This document shows positions 1-5,677 of a stretch of DNA of 37,677 nt, one piece after another. Each line of letters starts with the position of its first letter. Within the stretch, counting starts at the first letter, position 1. The position numbers and the translations under genes were made by a program. Under the pieces are notes generated by a model. The model was not told where the DNA came from and searched no databases. It worked only from the letters and a program-made list of their open reading frames with translations. Location: contig JAUMVT010000021.1 of the NCBI GenBank assembly GCA_030529995.1, forward strand, positions 1 through 37,677. Direction: 5' to 3'. This DNA comes from Clostridia bacterium (GTDB lineage: Bacteria > Bacillota > Clostridia > Christensenellales > Aristaeellaceae).

Positions 1-448
1 CGCGATTGCCGGACTGCGAATAGCCGAAGAAACGAAGGGTCACACGGCCGTACATGCCGCTGTAAATGTCCTGCGGGGCGAGTTCGACGTTAATGTTGTC
101 GATGCCCACAACCTGCGGCTTCTGCTTGGTGGAAGCAGTCAAAACCCAATGCCCCTTGCACTCCGGGCCGAAAGGCAGACCGTTCTTGCGCGTACCATCG
201 CCGTCCCACACGACGGAATCGAAACGGGGACGCACACCGCCCCACAGCTTCCCCGTGGCATCCCGCGCCGCAGCCTCAATGGAAGCGTCGATGTCTGCTT
301 TGGTAGCAACGTCGGTCTTGGGAATGAGGATGGTGACGGAATACTTTGGGTCACCCTGCCCGCTTATGGGCATACGCGCCTGAATCAGGTTGCAGTAGGA
401 AAGGCGAACCTCGCCGGTCAAGACTTTCTGAGCATCATTCTGATACAT
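1..448 (-). CDS. DUF2815 family phage ssDNA-binding-like protein (partial, C-terminus off window)
   Basis: The frame is open from an ATG at 448 to the left edge (149 codons), so the C-terminus is missing. The start is preceded by a GCGAGGA ribosome-binding site. The N-terminus reads as a DUF2815 protein: TGEVRLSYCNL, then a PKYSVTILIPK strand, KLWGG, and ASTKQKPQVVG followed by DIYSGMYGRV. This family is found in phage replication modules next to DUF2800 proteins and a phage DNA polymerase, and is generally regarded as a single-stranded DNA-binding protein. That role is family knowledge, not shown here. It is the last visible gene of the leftward early operon, 23 bases after the upstream stop. 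A phage DNA polymerase beyond position 1 would be expected. Confidence 0.85.
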   Translation of the reverse strand, partial: MYQNDAQKVLTGEVRLSYCNLIQARMPISGQGDPKYSVTILIPKTDVATKADIDASIEAAARDATGKLWGGVRPRFDSVVWDGDGTRKNGLPFGPECKGHWVLTASTKQKPQVVGIDNINVELAPQDIYSGMYGRVTLRFFGYSQSGNR

Positions 449-471
449 GATAGAATCCTCGCTTTCTCAAT

Positions 472-834
472 TTACAGTTCATTTTGTAGCATTCTCACAG
501 CTTCATTGTACCTTTTTATCGACACCCTGCCACTCGTCCACGGACAGCATAGTTCACGCTCCTGCGCATCCGCCAGCACGTCCAGTACGTCCTGAATGAC
601 GCGCTGATAATGTTCTTGCAGTTTGTAAGTGCGGTCGCATTCACCGGGACACAAGTCAGGGTCAAAGCACAGATTTGTCACGGTGTCCCGGAAATAATCA
701 GCGGCATCACCGCCCAGTTTATCTTCCAACAACCACGCAAAACGTTCCGGGCAATCAATGTGAACCGTTTCGCCGCCCACGTTAAGTACGAGGTTTTCCT
801 TCCGGTAAAGCGGCCCGTCTCGCACGTCAGCCAT
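472..834 (-). CDS. hypothetical phage protein, 120 aa
   Basis: I do not recognise a family. The frame is open further upstream to 897, but the ATG at 834 (protein beginning MADVRDGPLYRK) is preferred. It overlaps the stop of the DUF2800 gene by 8 bases and follows a GAGGTGGC-like site. The product has no signal peptide or membrane segment. It has a Cys-rich centre (CFDPDLCPGEC) and a CC pair near residue 96 with no obvious metal-binding spacing, and a helical C-terminal half. Its place between DUF2800 and DUF2815 in a tightly packed operon suggests a role in phage DNA metabolism, but this is only positional inference. Confidence 0.7.
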   Translation of the reverse strand: MADVRDGPLYRKENLVLNVGGETVHIDCPERFAWLLEDKLGGDAADYFRDTVTNLCFDPDLCPGECDRTYKLQEHYQRVIQDVLDVLADAQERELCCPWTSGRVSIKRYNEAVRMLQNEL

Positions 835-2056
835 CCTGCGCCACCTCGGCAAAGTCCACGACAGCGGAGCTATACGCCGCACGCGGATCCTTCTCATCCG
901 TCAGTGTAGCCTTGCCCTTTGGCTTCACGATCTGGTCTCCGAGCAGTTCGGCAAAGCGCTTTGCACCCACGAGCTTTTCAAGCTGGGCAAGCGTTTTCGG
1001 CTCGTAGTCGTAGATAACCGCCTTATCGTATCCCGAATCCATCAGCTTTTGCAGCGCCGCGTCCGTGTCGCGGAAAGCGCGAACACTGCGCCCCTCAACC
1101 ACTTTATAGCCGGGGATCTCTTTCCCGTCCAGAATCGCTTGCAGGGCATAACTCCGCAACCCTTCGTACCATTCGACCAGATTTGCGCCTCTGGTCAGCA
1201 GGTCACCAACCTCCGCATCAGTCAGAACGGGCGGCAGTCCCAGCACTTTTCGTGCGGCGGGGTCGAGCGGATTCTGCGCCTTATCCGGCGTGATGCAATC
1301 CTTGAAATCCTCCAAGGCGGTATTGAGCTTTGCCCGTGCTGGGCAAACGTCGCGCCCGCGGCAGAATTTACAGTGCGCACCTGAGCAGAACTCGCCCTCG
1401 CCGTTGAAAGCCTTTTGCGCCGCAGGCTTGACCACGTTTTCTCCCCATGCCAGAAGCTCATCCACGGTCATCTCGCATTCTTTCACATCCTGCGTGACGC
1501 GAGGCTGTACAATCGCCATAGACACCCGCTTGATTTTGTCCCCGAAAACAGGTGTATACCGTTTCAGCGCTCCCAGCGCGTAAAGCATCATCTGCGGATT
1601 GCCCTCCGCCTCCACGACAACGCCCTGACCGTGCTTGTAGTCAGTGATGTGCAGGGTATCGTCCCCGATAATGATGCAGTCGCAAGTGCCAAAGCCCTGC
1701 GGCACATAATCCGACAAGTCAACCCGGACTTCCATATTGATGTGCGGCATCCCTTCGTACCGCATACAGACTTCGTAAAGATACAGGGCGTATGCTTCTG
1801 CGGTAGTCAGCATTTCAGGCTTGTAGAGCGGATGCTCTTGCAGCTTTTTCAGTTCGCTGTTGAACTTCCGCGTGCTCATGACGGTGAACTTCTTGCGGGC
1901 ATACAGCTCGCAAATACTGTGCGCCAACGTCCCCTCCTCGGCATACTCTGACGTTTTCGGGGGAAACTGCATTTCATACGTCGGCGCGGCCGTGCATTTC
2001 AGCCAACGATGAGCAGCAGACGCGCTAAGTAGCGCGTGCTTTGCTGGAGTGGCCAT
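827..2056 (-). CDS. DUF2800 family protein, PD-(D/E)XK nuclease-like, 409 aa
   Basis: The start ATG at 2056 follows a GGGAGGAAAG site. The N-terminus (HALLSASAAHRWLKC) and body match the phage DUF2800 family, which belongs to the PD-(D/E)XK nuclease superfamily. The likely catalytic core is the Asp in FGTCDC followed by ITDYKHG, that is an Asp then a xYK strand. A Cys in WLKC near the N-terminus and a downstream HCKFCRGRDVC run (C-x2-C-x5-C) reproduce the four-Cys layout of Cas4 and AddB iron-sulfur nucleases. I infer an Fe-S-stabilised exonuclease-like protein for phage replication or recombination. The next gene downstream overlaps by 8 bases, pointing to translational coupling. The length is usual for the family. 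Confidence 0.88.
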   Translation of the reverse strand: MATPAKHALLSASAAHRWLKCTAAPTYEMQFPPKTSEYAEEGTLAHSICELYARKKFTVMSTRKFNSELKKLQEHPLYKPEMLTTAEAYALYLYEVCMRYEGMPHINMEVRVDLSDYVPQGFGTCDCIIIGDDTLHITDYKHGQGVVVEAEGNPQMMLYALGALKRYTPVFGDKIKRVSMAIVQPRVTQDVKECEMTVDELLAWGENVVKPAAQKAFNGEGEFCSGAHCKFCRGRDVCPARAKLNTALEDFKDCITPDKAQNPLDPAARKVLGLPPVLTDAEVGDLLTRGANLVEWYEGLRSYALQAILDGKEIPGYKVVEGRSVRAFRDTDAALQKLMDSGYDKAVIYDYEPKTLAQLEKLVGAKRFAELLGDQIVKPKGKATLTDEKDPRAAYSSAVVDFAEVAQDG

Positions 2057-2076
2057 CAGTCTTTCCTCCCTTGCCG

Positions 2077-2562
2077 TTAAATGGTAGCGCCCAGCGAGCG
2101 CAGGCAGTCAGCAAAAGACGCATACTGATCCTCGCGGAGCTGCGTAATGGCAACCGCGCCGAAGCTCTTGAGCGCGTTGATGACCGCATCCATCTTCCCG
2201 GCATCAACCAGCTTCGCACCGGCACGGGACAGGTCGTTCAGGGTAATGGGTTTCGCCGCCGTAGGCGCTTGCTGCTGTTCGGGAGCGGATGCCGCGGGTG
2301 TTACAGGGGTCACAGGAGCCACTACGGGCGTTGTAGGCGCGGGAACGGGCGCAGTCTGCACAGGCGGCTGAATGGGCGCTGCGGGGGTCACGGGGGGCTC
2401 TACGGGCGCGACAGGTGCGGACACCTGAACGGCAGGAGCTTCCTGCTTCACGGTCTCAACAGCCTGAGCAGCAACGGGCTTCTTATCGGCGATAGCCTGC
2501 GCAAGATTGTTGATGGCCTCAGTCATGCCGGGAATTTCAACAGTCACTTTAATCTCAATCAT
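2077..2562 (-). CDS. hypothetical phage protein with long Pro/Ala/Val-rich linker, 161 aa
   Basis: No family is recognised. The start at 2562 has an AAGGAGG site and overlaps the end of the upstream small gene by 8 bases. Three parts are visible. Residues 1 to about 35 form a short N-terminal segment (MIEIKVTVEIPGMTEAINN). Residues about 45-105 are a low-complexity linker rich in Pro, Ala and Val. Residues about 115-161 form a helical C-terminal module (LNDLSRAGAKLVDAGKM onward, ending DCLRSLGATI). The architecture resembles a tether joining two small folded parts, as in adaptor or SSB-interacting proteins. A function cannot be assigned. It is co-transcribed with the replication genes. Confidence 0.75.
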   Translation of the reverse strand: MIEIKVTVEIPGMTEAINNLAQAIADKKPVAAQAVETVKQEAPAVQVSAPVAPVEPPVTPAAPIQPPVQTAPVPAPTTPVVAPVTPVTPAASAPEQQQAPTAAKPITLNDLSRAGAKLVDAGKMDAVINALKSFGAVAITQLREDQYASFADCLRSLGATI

Positions 2563-2719
2563 CTTTCAATTTGCCTCCTTGAGTCTTTTTCTCGGACAAC
2601 CATGCTTCAAACCGCTGCTGATTTTCAGGATTCTCGTAGAAGCGCCGAACAGCGTCAAGCAGGGTGGCGCATAGCACTCGCGTGTCAGCAGCGGGTAACA
2701 GAACCTCAGCCCTGTCCAT
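2555..2719 (-). CDS. small hypothetical phage protein, 54 aa
   Basis: The frame is open from 2872, but the upstream part is antisense-like and overlaps the HTH gene in another frame. The ATG at 2719 (protein starting MDRAEVLLPAAD) sits 14 bases inside the end of the HTH gene, and the stop overlaps the start of the next gene by 8 bases. This packing is the main evidence that it is real. The C-terminus is charged and helical (FYENPENQQRFEAWLSEKK). There is no recognised domain. Confidence 0.6.
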   Translation of the reverse strand: MDRAEVLLPAADTRVLCATLLDAVRRFYENPENQQRFEAWLSEKKTQGGKLKDD

Positions 2720-2915
2720 CGTTATCAGCGGCTTCGTGCTCCAGACGAGCCAGAGCATCCATGATCTTTTTCTGCGTCGCGCTGTCACCCTTTTTACCGT
2801 GAAGCACGGTGGACAGGTAGCTCTCCGTATAGCCGCACTCAGCGGCCAGCCGCTTACCAGTAATCTCGGCAACGTGCATCCTGCCCACCACGTCGGCGAT
2901 CCACTTGTCTAACAA
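2706..2915 (-). CDS. small HTH DNA-binding protein, Cro-like, 69 aa
   Basis: This is the first gene of the leftward operon. It starts with TTG at 2915, 8 bases after an AAAAGGAGG site; no ATG gives a better fit. The sequence ITGKRLAAECGYTESYLSTVLHGKKG reads as a helix-turn-helix of the lambda-repressor/XRE type, followed by a short helical tail. The size and position, first gene of the early operon and opposed to a repressor gene, match a Cro or early activator role. It could bind the shared element in the two facing promoters at 2958-3104. The family match is clear at the HTH level; the exact regulatory role is inferred. Confidence 0.75.
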   Translation of the reverse strand: MLDKWIADVVGRMHVAEITGKRLAAECGYTESYLSTVLHGKKGDSATQKKIMDALARLEHEAADNDGQG

Positions 2916-2957
2916 GCCCTAAACCTCCTTTTCGCAAAAATTTTTTTATCTGGACAG

Positions 2958-2986
2958 TTGAAAAAATTTAACTCTTGCGGTATAAT
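2958..2986 (+). promoter_or_regulatory. rightward phage promoter (towards repressor/integrase)
   Basis: TTGAAA at 2958-2963, a 17-base spacer and TATAAT at 2981-2986 form a near-consensus sigma-A promoter. The predicted start is near 2993, giving a leader of about 150 bases before the repressor at 3146. CTTGCG occupies the spacer one base before the -10 box, exactly as in the opposing promoter. Confidence 0.75.
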
Positions 2987-3014
2987 CAAATTGCCACACC
3001 TGATGTCACCGCTG

Positions 3015-3044
3015 AAAAGAATCCTTCTTGCGGGGGCTTCTTTT
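3015..3044. other. imperfect hairpin between the two facing promoters
   Basis: AAAAGAA at 3015-3021 pairs with TTCTTTT at 3038-3044, with a shorter CC/GG continuation inside and a third CTTGCG copy in the loop. It lies where the two phage leader RNAs overlap. On the plus strand it resembles a weak intrinsic terminator or attenuator; this is a guess. Confidence 0.35.
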
Positions 3045-3075
3045 TCGTAGCCAAATTTCTTTAGCTGTCTTCTGC

Positions 3076-3104
3076 ATTATAGCGCAAGAAATTTAGCTTG
3101 TCAA
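3076..3104 (-). promoter_or_regulatory. leftward phage early promoter
   Basis: Read on the minus strand, TTGACA (3104-3099), a 17-base spacer and TATAAT (3081-3076) match the sigma-A consensus perfectly. The predicted start is near 3069, so the early operon has a leader of about 150 bases before the TTG start at 2915. CTTGCG again sits one base upstream of the -10 box. A weaker rightward candidate (TTGTCA at 3098, TATTTT at 3121) overlaps the same -35 but would leave almost no leader before 3146. Confidence 0.85.
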
Positions 3105-3145
3105 GTGTTCTGGCAAAAAATATTTTGCTGGCGGAGGAAGTATAA

Positions 3146-3508
3146 ATGACCTTCTATGAACGGTATGAGGCGCTATGCCGTGTACGCGGCATCGAACCGT
3201 GCTCTCAAAGTACCGCTGAAAAGTTGGGGACAACCCGCTCTAACATATCTTACTGGAAAAAGGGTACGAAGCCGAATGTCGAAATCGTGCGCAGTGCAGC
3301 GACTATGCTCCAAACATCCGCTGACTATCTGCTGGGTCGTACTGATGACGATACGGATTACACAGTAGCGCAAAAGACAGGCCCGTCTCTGCCAGAGGAT
3401 GTTACCACTATGCTTTCTGGGCTTGACAGCGCGGACCTCGAAAAAGTTATGATCTACGCCCGCGGTCTGCTGGACGGGGACAAGTATCAGAAACGCCGTC
3501 CGCGGTAA
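3146..3508 (+). CDS. XRE-family phage repressor (CI-like), 120 aa
   Basis: The start ATG at 3146 follows GGAGGAAG with proper spacing. Residues about 5-65 form a helix-turn-helix of the XRE/lambda-repressor type: an AEKLGTTRSNISYWKKG recognition segment and the typical ADYLLGRTDD end of the domain. The C-terminal half is short (DLEKVMIYARGLL) and too small for a peptidase-type LexA/CI domain, so this is a short repressor without a self-cleavage module. It is divergent from the early operon and 42 bases upstream of the integrase, the usual position for a lysogeny repressor. That it binds the two facing promoters is inferred from context. Confidence 0.88.
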   Translation: MTFYERYEALCRVRGIEPCSQSTAEKLGTTRSNISYWKKGTKPNVEIVRSAATMLQTSADYLLGRTDDDTDYTVAQKTGPSLPEDVTTMLSGLDSADLEKVMIYARGLLDGDKYQKRRPR

Positions 3509-3550
3509 AGCAGAAAGTGCTTCTGGCAACGAAATAGAAAGGGGCAGACA

Positions 3551-5206
3551 ATGAGAGTATCCGTAAACTTAAACGCACAAAAGCCGGATACCACGACAAA
3601 CGCCGTCATTTATGCCCGCTACTCTTCCCATGGGCAGACAGAGCAGTCCATAGAAGGACAGCTTGCAAAAGGGCACGAGTACGCGGCAGCGCAAGGATAT
3701 ACCGTCGTACACGAATACATCGACCGTGCCATGACAGGTCGAAACGACAACCGGGAGGCTTTTCAGAAAATGCTTTCCGACACTGGAAAGCATCAGTTTC
3801 AGGTCATTATTGTCTGGAAGGTTGACCGGTTCGGCCGCAACCGTGAAGAAATTGCGTTTAATAAGCATACCTGCAAGAAAAACGGGGTAAGGGTGGAGTA
3901 CGTCGCGGAAAGCCTCCCAAACTCACCAGAAGCCGTTATTCTGGAGAGCGTACTGGAGGGTATGGCGGAATACTATTCCATCCAGCTATCACAAAACATC
4001 CGTCGCGGACAGCTTGAAAGCGCGAAAAAGTGTCAGTGCGTCGGTGGATCAGTCCCATTGGGATACACGCTTGACAGTGGCAAACATTTTGTTATTGACC
4101 CGCAGACCGCGCCCATTGTCAAAAAGATTTTCGACCTGTACGCAGAAGGAGCGACCATTTCGGAAATCACGGGTCAACTAAACGAGCAGGGGATTCGCAC
4201 CGCCCGGAAGCAGCTATATACGAAAAACAGCCTGACAAAGCTGCTAAAAAATGAAAAGTACATCGGCATATACGCCTACAAAGACGTTGTGCGCGTGGAA
4301 GGAGGCGTTCCAGCTATCGTAGATAAAAGCACGTTTGACAGGGTGCAGGAACTTCTCAAGATAAACCGGCGCGCTCCGTCTCACACATGGACAAAAGTCG
4401 AATACCTGCTGACCGATAAGCTGTTCTGCGGTCATTGCGGATCCCCGATGGTTGGGGAAAGCGGTTTCAGTCATACAGGCGCCAAGTACAGCTATTACGG
4501 GTGTATCAAACGGCGGAGAGAAAAAGCCTGTGATAAAAAGCCGGTGCGGCAGGACTGGATTGAGGCGCTGGTGCTGGACGAGACGGTGAAATTGCTACAC
4601 GACGACGAGCTGATGGAGTACATCATAGACCGGACATGGGAGTATTACCAAGTCACCGATAAAGTGCAAGAAGAAAAAGCTGTGCTTGAAGCACAGCTTG
4701 CGGAGGTAGACAAGGCCATAAACAACCTTGTAAGGGCTATAGAAGCGGGTATCTTCAACGCCGCTACAAAGTCCCGCATGGACGAGCTGGACGCGCAGAA
4801 AGCCGCCCTGACCGCTTCTCTGTCCGATCTGGAATTGACCTCCGGCATCCGCATTACGCGAAACCATATCAAATACTTTCTCCTACGGTTACGGAATCTG
4901 GACATTAAGAACCGGGAGTGCCAGAAGCGCCTCGTGCAGACCTTCGTAAACGCCGTTTTCGTGTACGACGACGGGCGCGTTAAAATCAGCTATAATTATT
5001 CCGGCAGGTCAAACGCCGTCACGCTCAATCAGATTGACAGCGCGGAAAACAGTGACGGGTTCGTGTGCCGCTTGCCGACTTCCACATGTCTCCACCGTGA
5101 TTTCGACAGAAGGACGGTGGAATTTTTGTATTCTTTTCATTTTGCATTTTCCTTTTCGCTGGATAAATCCGCGGAAATGTGGTATACTGACAGTAGCATG
5201 TGGTAA
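3551..5206 (+). CDS. large serine recombinase (phage integrase), 551 aa
   Basis: The N-terminal resolvase catalytic domain (about 15-155) contains IYARYSSHGQTEQSIEGQ with the probable nucleophile Ser25, and VWKVDRFGRNREE further on. The recombinase domain (about 165-275) is followed by a zinc ribbon (Cys293 and Cys296 in FCGHCG, then GC and AC later) and a coiled-coil stretch around 375-425. This is the full large-serine-integrase layout. It would catalyse attP x attB integration and, with a directionality factor, excision. The start ATG at 3551 follows AAAGGGGC. The last 45 or so residues look unlike a conserved domain. They are encoded across an intrinsic terminator (5091-5127) and the yerC promoter, so they may be a product of the att junction. 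Confidence 0.95.
   Translation: MRVSVNLNAQKPDTTTNAVIYARYSSHGQTEQSIEGQLAKGHEYAAAQGYTVVHEYIDRAMTGRNDNREAFQKMLSDTGKHQFQVIIVWKVDRFGRNREEIAFNKHTCKKNGVRVEYVAESLPNSPEAVILESVLEGMAEYYSIQLSQNIRRGQLESAKKCQCVGGSVPLGYTLDSGKHFVIDPQTAPIVKKIFDLYAEGATISEITGQLNEQGIRTARKQLYTKNSLTKLLKNEKYIGIYAYKDVVRVEGGVPAIVDKSTFDRVQELLKINRRAPSHTWTKVEYLLTDKLFCGHCGSPMVGESGFSHTGAKYSYYGCIKRRREKACDKKPVRQDWIEALVLDETVKLLHDDELMEYIIDRTWEYYQVTDKVQEEKAVLEAQLAEVDKAINNLVRAIEAGIFNAATKSRMDELDAQKAALTASLSDLELTSGIRITRNHIKYFLLRLRNLDIKNRECQKRLVQTFVNAVFVYDDGRVKISYNYSGRSNAVTLNQIDSAENSDGFVCRLPTSTCLHRDFDRRTVEFLYSFHFAFSFSLDKSAEMWYTDSSMW
5091..5127 (+). terminator. intrinsic terminator inside the integrase reading frame
   Basis: TCCACCGT (5091-5098) pairs perfectly with ACGGTGGA (5114-5121) and is followed by TTTTT at 5123-5127 and further T-rich sequence. 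It lies about 80 bases before the integrase stop codon, an unusual place for a terminator. Confidence 0.8.
5180..5188 (+). promoter_or_regulatory. extended -10 promoter for yerC
   Basis: TGG-TATACT at 5180-5188 is an extended -10 element; no good -35 box is visible at 16-18 bases. The predicted start near 5195 gives a leader of about 48 bases to the yerC ATG. It overlaps the final codons of the integrase frame. Confidence 0.6.
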
Positions 5207-5242
5207 AGTGCGAAATTGTGCGACGAAATGGGGGATGCGGCA

Positions 5243-5551
5243 ATGTTCACGCCCAAGATCAGGACTGAGCAGACTGATCTGCTGATGAAGGCGGTGCTGG
5301 AACTCAAGGATGAAGAGGACGCATATCGCTTTTTTGAAGACGTGTGTACCATTACGGAGCTGAAGAGCATTGCCCAGCGGCTGGAAGTGGCGGTTATGCT
5401 TCGCAAGGAAACCACCTATCAGGTGATTGCCAAGGAAACCGGCGCATCTACAGCCACCATCAGTCGGGTGAACCGGGCGCTGACTTACGGTGCGGATGGC
5501 TATCACCGGGTGCTGGATGCCATGGAAAAGAAAAACGAATTGCCTGAATAA
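5243..5551 (+). CDS. yerC: YerC/YecD family TrpR-like DNA-binding protein, 102 aa
   Basis: The ATG at 5243 (MFTPKIRT) is chosen because GGGGGAT precedes it at the right distance and the resulting length matches Bacillus YerC. Upstream in-frame TTG and ATG codons lack a site. The core reads CTITELKSIAQRLEVAVML, then TYQVIAKETGASTATISRV, a TrpR-like helix-turn-helix typical of the YerC/YecD family. The family is conserved in Firmicutes, but its target is not firmly known. In Bacillus subtilis yerC lies just upstream of pcrB-pcrA-ligA, and the same neighbourhood (without pcrB) is seen here. It is the first host gene after the prophage. Confidence 0.92.
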   Translation: MFTPKIRTEQTDLLMKAVLELKDEEDAYRFFEDVCTITELKSIAQRLEVAVMLRKETTYQVIAKETGASTATISRVNRALTYGADGYHRVLDAMEKKNELPE

Positions 5552-5574
5552 GCGCAGAGAATCCGGGAAGCAGG

Positions 5575-5603
5575 CGATGCGTTTTCGGCATCGTTTGTTT
5601 CTT
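5575..5603 (+). terminator. intrinsic terminator after yerC
   Basis: CGATGC (5575-5580) pairs with GCATCG (5588-5593), followed by TTTGTTTCTTT. It separates yerC from pcrA. No convincing promoter is visible in the 75 bases between this hairpin and pcrA. Confidence 0.75.
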
Positions 5604-5677
5604 TATGGGCTTTGCCTTTCGAATGCGTTTTTTTGTGTTATGTGATGTGTTGGGGAAAAAGAAGGTAGGATGAGAAA

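Larger units (their letters stand above)
1..5206. mobile_element. right end of an integrated prophage (or phage-like element)
   Basis: A leftward cluster of phage-type replication genes, a two-way immunity switch and a rightward large serine integrase precede the host yerC-pcrA-ligA cluster. The left part of the element lies outside the window. The right boundary is not resolved. It must fall in or just after the 3' end of the integrase frame, because a host-type terminator and promoter lie at 5091-5188. That this is a phage rather than an integrative conjugative element is inferred from the DUF2800/DUF2815 pair and the CI/Cro-like switch. No structural genes are visible. Confidence 0.85.

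Noticed and set aside
3098-3126. Rightward promoter TTGTCA-17-TATTTT just before the repressor gene
   Set aside because: Weak -10, and it would start transcription at the ribosome-binding site. Kept only as an alternative to the stronger promoter at 2958.
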